Source: Lasiosphaeria ovina
Taxonomy: Eukaryota; Ascomycota; Sordariomycetes; Sordariales; Lasiosphaeriaceae
Assembly (NCBI GenBank): GCA_033439765.1
Contig: JAULSN010000007.1
Coordinates: 1,178,001 to 1,242,000 of the forward strand
DNA: 64,000 nucleotides
Reading direction: 5' to 3'
How positions within the stretch are numbered: position 1 is the stretch's first letter; each line of letters opens with the position of its first letter. The notes below the pieces were generated by a model that had not been told where the DNA came from, searched no databases, and worked only from the letters and a program-made list of their open reading frames with translations. The position numbers and the translations under genes were made by a program. Below are positions 13,913-23,404 of this stretch, one piece after another.

Positions 13913-15479
13913 AGGCGAAGTGTCTGAAAGAGGAAGAAAAAAAGCATTAAGGCATTGAATCCTATACCCCGCGTTTTGTTCTTGTTTGAAAGAAAATATC
14001 ATGATGTTACGACAAACACCCTACTCCTTTTATCATTCGCGAAATCTCAGCAAGCGGGACGAGTTGGCGAGGAGTAAAGGAGCCCGACAAGATGCGTGAG
14101 AAGTCTCTTTCCTTGCGGATTGGTAACAATTTTCTGCCTTTTTTTATGCTCTGGGACTTGGCTTGTGGCGATTTGCATCAGCAAGGCGACACTCGGAGTT
14201 CGACACTTGCCCCTCTTTTAATCTTTTAGCTCCTTTATTTGTTTGTTTTATGGTATGCACAGCACAGCGACTCTTCTGCGTTTTCCGATACCAATACAGT
14301 TCGCCTCACAGCACAACAGCGACAGCATAGCACCGGAGGATTCTTGGAAGCTGGTGTGTGGGATCCCGGGATGGGAGCGGGCATCGAAAGGGAAAGGGAA
14401 AGGGAAAGGGAAAGGGGTGGGCACATTTTCTGCTTATCGACTGGAAAGGAAAGATTGCGCTTCAAGGACGAATCGACACGACGGATACCATACCCCCTTG
14501 TCATAGCCCGTCTGTGGAAAGTTTTACTGTGTGTTTTTCCCCTTTTGTTTCTTGACGAGCTTGTCTTGGACTTGTTTTTTCTCTCTTCTCTCTTCGGGCT
14601 GCGATGGGTTTGTCTTCACTGGCGAGGCTCCTTCTTTTTAGTTGGTCATGGCTGTGCCGGCGGGAAGACGGGATACGGTCTGGTCACCTATTACTACCCC
14701 ACCCCTGGCAAACAAGCATGGCGAAGTCGAGGAGGGGGCAGAAGAAGCAGGAGAAAACAGAAAATAAAGAAGTGCCACGGCGGATTTGGGCGAGGAACAC
14801 AAAAAAAGACAGCTATATGATGTGGGAAGCAATGTTTGGAAATGACGGGACAGGCACACGAAGACAAATTAAAGCAAGCAGGTCTATTTTTTCTCTCTCC
14901 CCCCATGCCGGGTTTCCTTATCTTTTGACTATTTATCTTCTCTTGTTTCCACCTCAGGTACCAACAACTACAAGCAACCAGCCACGAGTTTGGGGGGATC
15001 TGTTTCAAGGACTGGATCTATCTGGATATGGGTGGGAGGTTAGACAAGCCTCAATGGCCAATCCGTCGCCGGATTTATTTTAGTTTTTTAAACAAATCAA
15101 ACACCCAAGTGCCAACCTCGTCTTTCAGCCCGTTTCGTTAACGGCGGGTTCTGTTACGTGAATGCAGAGAGTGTTTGGGATCGAACTCAGGTTCGCAACA
15201 CGGACACTGGTGCCTGAAAATTACGGCATAAACACCTTTCCCCAGCTGGCTGCCCGCCCCACTTAAATCGATAAACGACGCACCACACAAGCAACTCCAC
15301 CACTACCTAATCCGCCTGATTACCTACACACCTACACCACCACCAACACCACTAGTAAGGTACAGTACCTGCAGCTCACTCACCTCGTTCGCCTCCGTCC
15401 GGGATTCATCGACGATAGACATATAGACAGACAGCAACAACTGCGCATCTCGAGAGTGCGACGCACACGCGCCACAAAA
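13913..15479. other. Intergenic, HAP2 to LSM2
   Basis: No gene seen. It probably holds the HAP2 3' UTR and the LSM2 promoter and leader. A GGGAAA hexamer tract lies at about 14387-14417. Around 15175-15235 a sequence superficially resembling a minus-strand tRNA T-arm occurs but cannot be folded into a tRNA. Confidence 0.5.
14387..14417 (+). repeat. GGGAAA purine microsatellite
   Basis: About five tandem GGGAAA units in the HAP2 downstream region. Non-coding. Confidence 0.75.
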
Positions 15480-16668
15480 ATGCTGTTCTTCAGGTATGTA
15501 TCCATGCATCCATGTATCCATGCTGGGTTTCTTTTCTCTTGTCTTTTTCCCTCTTGCGTATCTCTCCTACTTCCATTTCTATTTCTATTCGCACTCTTCG
15601 TCAAGATGGCGCACCGCGTTTCTTTCCTCTCACGTGTTTTATTTGGGTGGGTAGGGCTGGGTGCTTGTTTGTTTGCTTGCTTGCATACATACACGGTCAT
15701 TCTACGCGTTCTTGATCCCTCTCTTTCTCGTCAGTTGATGTCAGTCAGCTCCCCGCCTCGTCGCTGGTCGATCTGGGCATTACTGGGCGCGGCGGGTTGC
15801 TTGGAGCTCGCTTGTTGGCGCACCCTTCCCCAGCGTGTCACGTCGGTTTACTTATGGTGTCTTTGCTTCGCTTGCTTTCTTCCTGTTCTGGGATTGCCTG
15901 CTTGCGGTGGCTTGTGGCCGTGGCGGATCTGCTTTGTGGGGCGGGGTTGGGAGGGGGAGCACTGCTTTCGGGCGAAGCGGGGACTGCTTGGGTGTTGTTG
16001 CGAGGAGAGCTACGCTCTTGCATTGCTCCTGCTCGGGTACTATTGCCTTTGCGCCGGAGAGAGGGAACGGTGTATATCTCTGTCCCGGCCCCGCTTTGTT
16101 TCTTCTTGTAGCTGACGAGAGGTTCATATCTGAGTGTATGGCGTGCTGCTAACTGCCGCCTCCAGCTTCTTCAAGACGCTCATCGACCACGAGGTCACGG
16201 TCGAACTCAAGAACGACATCCAGATCCGCGGCATCCTCAAGAGCGTCGACCAGTACCTCAACATCAAGCTCGAGGACATCTCGGTCGTGGAGGAGCTCAA
16301 GTACCCGCATCTGGTGAGTTATCTTTCCGTCGCTTCTACTTGTTTTGTCTTGCTAACCCGTCACACACGCACAGAGCGCCGTCAAGAATGTCTTCATCCG
16401 TGGCTCCGTGGTGCGCTACGTCCACCTCCCTGCCGCCGCGGTTGACATCCCGCTTCTAGAGGACGCGACGAGAAGGGGTGAGTTGCCCCCTCCGTGATTC
16501 TTTGCCCACGCTGGTTGGCTGGGGGCGCTGTCTGCCTCACCCTAGCCAGTCCTGTTCCGGCTCTGCCGTGGCAGGGACAAGCGACCAAGGTAGAGAGACC
16601 CGAGGATTTATGGAGTGCTGACTCCCCGACCAGAAGCTGCAAACCAAGCTGGCAAGCCCCCAAAGTGA
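15480..16668 (+). CDS. LSM2: U6 snRNA-associated Sm-like protein LSm2
   Basis: Four coding exons: 15480-15493, 16166-16313, 16375-16477 and 16634-16668, together 300 nt (99 residues plus stop), close to the 95 residues of yeast and human LSm2. Exon 1 encodes only MLFF plus two bases; the others give the Sm fold with VELKNDIQIRGILKSVDQYLN, then KNVFIRGSVVRYVHLP (Sm2 motif) and the tail RREAANQAGKPPK. LSm2 is part of the LSm1-7 decapping ring and the LSm2-8 ring on U6 snRNA. All introns are GT-AG and the frame closes exactly. The first intron (672 nt) is unusually long for this genome and follows a 14-nt coding exon. High certainty of family and structure. Confidence 0.95.
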
Positions 16669-17344
16669 AGTAACGAGTAGGAGAGTTGGGTTTGAGTTGG
16701 CGGCTCCTGTGCCCGAAGAGGAGGGCGCACTGGAGGCAAACAGGGAATTAATTTGTGGTCATAAGTCAAAAGGCGAGGCCAAATTGTCTCTCTACCTAGT
16801 CCAGGGACACGGTACCACAGCTGCATGTGGGTCTTGAGAAGTGAAACCAAGTGAATCAAAGGTTTGAGTGAACGGAGATGACTGGGCTGAGTTTCCAAAA
16901 CCGAAATTCGAGGTTTAACACTAAATATTACAGATTCTGGAGGCATGCCTAGGTCATGCCGAGCGAGGCTTCCAAGTTGCTCTCCGTAGTGGAACCTGGG
17001 TGCCAAATACCAGCCTTTTCGGTTAACGTGTATTGAATGACAGATTCAATGCGCCTCAGTCTTTACAATACCACGCTTTGTTGTATGCATCTAACTTTAC
17101 CTAACTAGGTAAATAGCTCCAGCGGTATCGCCCTTCCGGCCCTGCCCACGTCCTACGGCGGTTGGATCAAACCTTGACTACCACTGGAAGAACTCTGAGT
17201 CTATTCTGGCCGACACCAACCACTATATAATCTCTTCGCCGGCCCTTCATTCCAAACCCCCAACCAATTCCCATTCCCTTCTAAAACCTCACACCACCAG
17301 GCAAGCAAGCAGCGAGACTCTTTCTCAACCATCTCGTCGTCACC
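16669..17344. other. Intergenic, LSM2 to unknown coiled-coil gene
   Basis: Contains the LSM2 3' region and the promoter of the following gene, with a TATA element at 17224. No other gene seen. Confidence 0.6.
17224..17230 (+). promoter_or_regulatory. TATA box of the gene at 17345
   Basis: TATATAA lies 115 bp before the ATG and is followed by a CT/CA-rich leader, the usual arrangement for a well-expressed fungal gene. Assigned by position and consensus only. Confidence 0.6.
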
Positions 17345-18142
17345 ATGTCAGACTATTCTTTCGATTACGAAGTCATCCCATCGCTCCGCTCCACGAGTGG
17401 CCCGCACCTGCCTGCCGCGGATCAACCGTCGGCCTCGCTATCGGCTACCACCGCGGCAACGATCTTGAAGGTCCTGCGCCGCATCGAGTATAGACTCGAT
17501 GATTTGGAGGAATGTGTGCAAACAGTCGCCGACGAGCTAGAAGAGTTGGATTGCACTATTAACGAAGGAATGCCCAATCACAGGCATGGCGACGTCAAGA
17601 GCAGGATCAACGACTTGTACAACCACCTGTCAATGGTCGACCAAAGAATGGACCAGCTGTCCCGGACCACGAACACCATGACCATGGACAGGAACAGGGA
17701 CAGGGACAGGGCCAGGGCCACGCCCACATTCTTTGGAGGAGAGCGGCCGTCGTGGACCGCCCCGCCGTGGAGCCCCCCCCAGCTCGCTGCCACCGATGCC
17801 AAAGCCGCCGCCACCACGGTCCCCACCGTCAGCAGACCGTTTAGAACCCCAGGGACCTACGACACCAGCAGCGACAACCAGTCGACAATGGCACAGTGCT
17901 CCTGCGCAAGCAGCCATCACGGAGACCACGACGAAAAGGAGGAGGGTGATGATTCCAGCCAGAAGCAGAAGCAGCCAGCGAGCGCCACACAAAACGTCGA
18001 ACACATCTCGCCCGCCGTCGCCTACACCCCCCCCGACTGCGAGTGCTGGGAGACGTGCGCTTCCGACTCCCATGGCGCTGCCACTCCCGGCTACTACCCC
18101 TGGTACTCCTACCCCTACTTCACCGGCGTGACGTTGTGGTAA
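17345..18142 (+). CDS. Unknown protein with coiled coil and Cys/aromatic tail
   Basis: 265 residues, not recognised. About residues 40-110 form likely amphipathic helices or coiled coil (ILKVLRRIEYRLDDLEECV, then a second helix with heptad-like Leu/Met). A disordered Pro/Ser/Gln-rich middle follows. Two Cys clusters occur (CSCASSHH and CECWETCAS), and the C-terminus is aromatic (YYPWYSYPYF). No signal peptide or membrane segment. The start is supported by a TATA box 115 bp upstream and a pyrimidine-rich leader ending CACCATG. Function unknown; the Cys clusters could bind metal. Confidence 0.75.
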   Translation: MSDYSFDYEVIPSLRSTSGPHLPAADQPSASLSATTAATILKVLRRIEYRLDDLEECVQTVADELEELDCTINEGMPNHRHGDVKSRINDLYNHLSMVDQRMDQLSRTTNTMTMDRNRDRDRARATPTFFGGERPSWTAPPWSPPQLAATDAKAAATTVPTVSRPFRTPGTYDTSSDNQSTMAQCSCASSHHGDHDEKEEGDDSSQKQKQPASATQNVEHISPAVAYTPPDCECWETCASDSHGAATPGYYPWYSYPYFTGVTLW

Positions 18143-18212
18143 GGGGGAGGTCGGTCTAGTTCTATCTTGCCAGGTGCTTGGTTATAGTTTTCGGATGGGT
18201 CTCAAGCTCCTA

Positions 18213-18630
18213 CATACCGTGCTCGTCCAGGTTGGCGATGTTGGCCGGTTTGACCTTTTTATCCTTGATCTGGAAGGCTAGGCGCTTATAGAAGTCTTCG
18301 TAAGGCTCACGAGTAGAGCCTCTGACGCGAGAGGATTCCAACAAGGCCGAATTCTTCATCTTTACCGCCGGGTTGCGGCGTAGGAAGCGATCCACATATC
18401 GCTCGCCCACGGTCTTTTTCGTGCCAGCCTCATTGAGTATAGCTTGAGCGAATCTCTGGACTTGACGACGGCTAGGCGCACGCCCTGCAGCTTCCTCATT
18501 GAGGCACCAGTCGGCTAGGAAGCTTTCCTGCGCATCGGAGAGGTTTCTTTCGGTCTGTTTACTTTTTGCTCGGTTTTCTGCGCCATGGATGCGTTTGCAG
18601 AGGGTGGAAGTAGGGACTCCGAATGATAGT
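18213..18630 (-). pseudogene. Pogo-like (Tc1/mariner) transposase remnant
   Basis: About 140 residues read without interruption on the minus strand: first a psq-type HTH end (GVPTSTLCKRIHG), then a CENP-B/Tc5-type DNA-binding region (LSDAQESFLADWCL, SRRQVQRFAQAIL, ERYVDRFLRRNP), ending at NLDEHGM, where the DDE catalytic domain of pogo/Fot1-type transposases begins. At that point an in-frame TAG stands where the family has Gln (CAG), a C-to-T change. Upstream, the expected HTH start is interrupted by TAA. The catalytic domain is absent. No terminal inverted repeats could be paired. A dead, truncated copy. Confidence 0.8.
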
Positions 18631-19291
18631 TAACCATTTTATTCCAACATCAAAAAGAATCCGTGCTATACATACAGGTGATGGGACGGACGGGGTAGTA
18701 CACGTAATATCTATCCTCCACCGTAATATGACTCGAAGTTCCGAATCCGGGGGAAATTAAGTTGGCGGTTCGTTACAGTGTGCCGCAAAGTCAACGGCGT
18801 TTTTTCGTCTGGCCCCTGGATAATCTTCCGGTAGCCAACATTAATTATTAGGGGAATAATGGCGTATTGGTCTTTCAGTCCTCAAGACTGTAAACTCACT
18901 ATCATCATTGGGTTCTGCGATGACGCGCCGGTGAGAAGATGAGTTAAAAGGTTCGCTCGCCGACGATTGGTGAATCCGAGATACGTACGGGGGCGGCGGC
19001 AGCCTAGCGGCCGGCCATTCAGAAGAAGATCGATCGGCCGCGCAGTGCACGACGGAGAAATCCGGTCGTCGAAAACCCGCAGGGATTTCACAAAAGTCTA
19101 AATTAAGTACCTACCTTAGGGAGCGGCGGGGAAAAAGGGCATGCGAGGGCTCCATGACATTTAACGCTACGTTACACAATATGTGGCGTTCACGCTTTCT
19201 ACATGCTACACTACGTCTGTAATCTTCAGCTCCATCTAAACTCGCACCTCATCGAACTTCCTCCCTTACCTCCCCGGCACTATACTAAATC
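18631..19291. other. Intergenic, possible decayed element flank
   Basis: No coding gene supported. Short AT-rich patches alternate with normal sequence. It may include the 5' end of the decayed transposon, but I could not identify its terminus. Confidence 0.4.
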
Positions 19292-20115
19292 ATGGACCCT
19301 ATGCGTCGATATGGCATCCCAGGGCTCGACGCGGCCCTGGCCAAGCTCGACGACCACGATCAATTAGAACGAGAGAGATCCCCGTTTAGTCTATCGCCGG
19401 CATCTTTCCAGTCCGGTTCGACAGGATTCGACGACCCCAATATGCCCGAACCAGATCCCCTCGCCGCCCGAAAAATCAAGCTCGAGTTTGCACATCGAGC
19501 GTCGCTGCCTTCGAAGCAATTTAAGAGTCAGGTTGACCAAGAAAAACATCGACTGTTGGAGAAACATCCAGATTTCATGGCCGAAGAGAGCTGGCTCTGG
19601 AGGCTGTCAAGAACGCCTGGTTGGAACAAGGCATCTGGAGGCCAAACTGGAATTCCGGGTTAGGTGGGACACGATGGAAACACGAAGGCCCGCTTAGATA
19701 CGAGGGCGAGATTCGAAACTCTCATCGGGGCCCCGCGGTGGTGGTAACAAATCCAGTACCCAGAGAACTAGAAAACGGCGAGGAGCGGCGGCGGCGGCGT
19801 GTAGAGCGCCATCGCAACGCATCACGTCCGCTTCCCCAGTTTATCTGCCAAGTTGAGCCGGCATGCGATGGTCTCGCCGCCAAGCACCAACAAGCGAATG
19901 CGCCTGCTGCTGTACGCGCGCCTCCGGACCTGGGTTCCGCGGCATACGACGAGGTAAAGGAGCGGTGGATAAAGTGGGGGATATGGAACAACAGCTGGGG
20001 CACACTGCCCGCCAGGACTTGGTTACACGAGCATCCCTTCGAGGACCTGCTCCGCGACGAGTTGCCCCCCAAGCACTGCCCCTCCTCGCCCAGGATACTG
20101 CTCTCATGGTAGCGC
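19292..20115 (+). pseudogene. Frameshifted gene with internal W..GIW..W repeat
   Basis: The first frame (from ATG 19292) encodes about 98 residues beginning MDPMRRYGIPGLDAALAKLD. At 19586-19588 sensible coding shifts by one base. The new frame continues as ELALEAVKNAWLEQGIW and runs to the TAG at 20110-20112. The shifted part carries two related blocks about 110 residues apart: AVKNAWLEQGIWRPNW...WKHEGPL and EVKERWIKWGIWNNSW...WLHEHPFEDLL. The repeat argues that both frames belong to one gene and that a single-base indel (mutation or sequencing error) separates them. I recall similar repeats in uncharacterised Pezizomycotina proteins but no function. A downstream continuation in another frame (to about 20600) is possible. 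Confidence 0.5.
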
Positions 20116-20337
20116 TCACCAGCCAGGCTGCTGCCGACCAGCCATCACAACCACATCTGTTTGAAGAGCCAGCGGCGCACACCACCAACAGAGTTCCGCC
20201 CAAGCTTCACACCAGCCAGCAGCGAGTCCAAAAGTCTCGTATGCCACCATCCTATCCACCTCTTTTCGGAGGGGATCCAGAAAGCCCCGAGGCCGGCCCC
20301 CGCCAACCCCAATCGCTCTCCCCGGCTGCCGAAAACT

Positions 20338-20354
20338 GGGGGGGGGGGGGGGGG
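20338..20354 (+). repeat. 17-nt poly-G run
   Basis: Uninterrupted G run. Its length is likely unreliable in sequencing, which matters because neighbouring frames change here. Confidence 0.85.
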
Positions 20355-20980
20355 TTCCGCCACCAGCACCGATTCCATCTCTATTCGGAAGGAACCTGGA
20401 AATCCCAAAGGCAAGATGTCAAGCTCAATCCATTGCCAATCCCAAGCTTCTCAGCAGCAGCAGCCAGCGAAGCCGCCGAGGCCAACCAAACCACAACGAG
20501 TCTCCGAAGCCAAGCGCTATCAGGCGGAGCGGGCGTCTTGCGGCAGCTGACAATCGACCTCCTATGGTGCCCTCGGATGACAGCAGCGGCGAGAATGGAA
20601 TGAGAGGAACGGCTGCTGGCAAAAGACTGAAAACCTGAACCTTGGCGAAGAAGCCCCAAGGTGTGCGTGTCCAAACGATCCCGGGCGGGCTGGTAGATCG
20701 GCTCGTCGCAGCATGGCATAGATGCCGCCTCCGCCTCTGCCCCTTCCTCTCCAAGCTCCTCCCAGATCTGAAACTTGGTCCTCAGCACCCGGCAGAGTAT
20801 CCTGCAACTGTTAAAACGTCCCCAAACACTGTAATCCACCACACATAGCCCTAACCCTGCCTGTATGCCCGCCCGCCAGTACATCCCAGATTCTGCCGCG
20901 CAGTAATTTACCACTTTTCACTACAACGTAACCTGGCCCTTACCTTTCCACCGTAACCGACCTTCTGCAACCTACCTTAC

Positions 20981-21147
20981 ACAACTACCAACACATCGTC
21001 GGCACCGCATTCAATCCATGCATCGGTATGGCTTCATTTTTTCATCGTTTACAACGTCGCGCACAACCACCAGCACATCGTGGGCACCGCATTCAATCCA
21101 TGCATCGGTATGGCTTCATTTTTTCATACTTTACAAAGTCGCGCAGT
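20981..21147 (+). repeat. 82-bp tandem duplication
   Basis: Two adjacent copies, 20981-21062 and 21063 to about 21147, share nearly all bases, including CATCGGTATGGCTTCATTTTTTCAT. They differ by a few substitutions. A recent local duplication between degraded coding fragments. Confidence 0.85.
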
Positions 21148-21164
21148 GCTAACTAGCGATAGAA

Positions 21165-21595
21165 ATGGCCGCCCTTGAAGATTTGAGCGACCTCAGCGAC
21201 CCCGGCGATGCGACCGATGGAAATGCGCCCCCGCGGCAAATGCGTCCCCGCGACAAATGCGTATCTCTCTACCCGGGAGCGAAAGACAATATTTCCGTCT
21301 ACAAGCGAGGGTCAAACCCCGACAGTGCCAACACTGCAAGTCTACGAGTCGCAGTCGACAACGGCAACCGATGGAGGCGGCGTAGCAACCAAGCTACGAG
21401 TTGCCGGCTGGCAGGGCAACAAGCAGTTCTCAATACCGAGGCACGCAGCGTGTTAGCCGGGGCGGCACAACATCACGAGCTTCACGTGGCCCTGCAGCCT
21501 GTACAGTGGCTGAAGGTCGTATTGTAAGGCCTACACGAAGTGGAAGGGTCCCGCAACTGACTGCCCGGGCATTGGAAGGCATGGATCAGTGAGGT
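21165..21595 (+). pseudogene. Degenerate coding-like fragment, unknown
   Basis: A short frame from an ATG at 21165 starts with an acidic Leu/Asp/Ser pattern (ALEDLSDLSDPGD). Better-looking residues then appear in other frames, for example the Arg/Thr-rich stretch ending TARALEGMDQ before the stop at 21590. This looks like a frameshifted relic, but no family is recognised and it may be non-coding. Confidence 0.2.
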
Positions 21596-23404
21596 TGTCA
21601 GTTGCATGCAGTTGTGAGTAGTGTAAGCATGCCAGCAGTTTTTCATTGCATTTTTGGCCCTGTTACGTAAGCGAATTCAACGAAGTCAGCTTCGCTTTTT
21701 ATTGCAGATTTGAACCATTTGAGCGAATCTACGGCCCTGAGCTAGAATTACCGCATTCGGAAGTGTGTTGACGTTGGCGACGGCGGCGAGGTGCAATTGC
21801 GATACAACTGCGTTGCCAGCGGGGCAGCCAGCGAATGTGGTAAATTTGGCTGTAAAATGTGGTATTTTCCTGGGCGGTGAGCTGTAAAGCCTTGGCGCCT
21901 ATGTACCTACAGTGTTTGGGGACGTTTTAACAGTTGCAGGAGACGCTCCAAAAAAAAAAAAAAAAAAGACAAAACAAATAAAAAGGCCGATAAATGACCC
22001 ATTGACGCCAGGTAGGGAAACCTAGTACTAGCAAGCACCAGACCAAAACCAGTTACCCAGAGGTCGCGGAGACCCACGCCAAAAAAAGGCTGGCTGGGCG
22101 CCAGGCCGGCCACTGCCGCTCGCTACCCGCTAAGCCCCCCCAATACACCATGGGAGAAAGTGGCGGAGAATATATCCGAGGAAGACGAAGAGAAAAGAGT
22201 TTGTCAAACAACAGTCCTGCGCCGCCCGCACGCAGAAGATGCCAAGGCCATGTTCGGGCGGTCCAGATAGCTAGCTAGCTGATAGACAGGCAGTAATAGT
22301 AACGGCGAAAGCCGAGGCCCGTTTGGTTTATATATACATACATATATATAGCCCCTGGGCCGTAACCCCCTACCTATTCTATTTATTACCTTGGCATGTA
22401 ATATGGATGCTTGCCCCAGAGTAGCCGAATGTATGCATGGTTTATGGTACACTGGAATATCAAAGCTGCCATAACCTAGGAATAGGGTCGTTGCGTCGGG
22501 ATTAAATCCGGCTCGTAGGTAAGGTATGTACACGTACGTAACAGCCACCTAGGTACCTCCGTACATACCTAATCCCCATATCTCCCCCAACCAGCCTACC
22601 CGGCTGTCTATACCCCAAGGGTCAAGCAATGACACATACACACACACACGCACACACACACGGAATAAAGAACGAGCCCCAAAGACCCTAGGATAGGATG
22701 TGATGTCAATGTCCATATACATGCAGTTAACTACCTAACTACCTAGCTCGATAGATACCTAAGCTAAACGAACTCCCAGCCACCTGGCGCCGCAGCCAAC
22801 CAAGCGAGTCCCAAGCCGCCCAGACAGACAGAGACTTTCTGCGACTGCTGCTCAGGAAACAAAGCTTGTGAGAAAAAAGAAAAGAAAAAGAAAAAGTATG
22901 TTAGACATTAGAATTGAAGGTGTTGCCGTTGTTGTTGTTGCTGTGTCAGCGTCGTCAGATATCGTTAGAGAGAAGAAAAAAAGACATTCGAAAGAGACAG
23001 AAAAGAAGAGTAAGAAGAAAGAAAAATCCCTGTCTGTCCCGACTCGAGAAGTATCCCAGGTCTTTCTTTTGTAAATCGTACATGAAAAAAGGAAAAGAGC
23101 ACGACTTCTAGCATGCCGTGCTTGCGTGCGTGAGTGCGTAGCCTATTAAACTTTGTAGCGTCGGTTCGAGCGCCCGCCCCCTCGGGCCCTTTTTCCCTTA
23201 TATCAGAGTTGCGCGCACCATGCTTCTTCTCGTTTGCTGACTTTTCTTTAATATGCCCCCAAACATGTCCAAACGCCAGAAAACAAACAGAAAACCCAGT
23301 GGTATAAATTCCCCCCTCCCGTGTTCACCAATGCCAACATGAAAACGCCAGTCAAGCCAGGTGGTATGCATTTGTCTCTCTCGTGTACCGTCGTCTCAAG
23401 CTCA
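21596..23404. other. Intergenic, downstream of RAX2
   Basis: No gene seen. It includes an 18-A run near 21950, CA-repeat DNA (about 22635-22660), and several ACCTAGGT/TACCTA motifs (22467-22760). The last few hundred bases are probably the RAX2 3' UTR. Confidence 0.5.

Noticed and set aside
15170..15240. tRNA-like sequence (minus), with a 7-bp acceptor-like pairing
   Set aside because: The T-loop TTCGATC is not flanked by a pairing stem and no anticodon arm can be drawn.
18776..18800. CAGTGTGCCGC as a pogo terminal repeat
   Set aside because: Orientation does not fit the minus-strand transposase and no matching inverted copy was found.
20836..20850. Telomere-like CCCTAACCCT
   Set aside because: Fewer than two units; too short to indicate a telomere or interstitial telomere tract.
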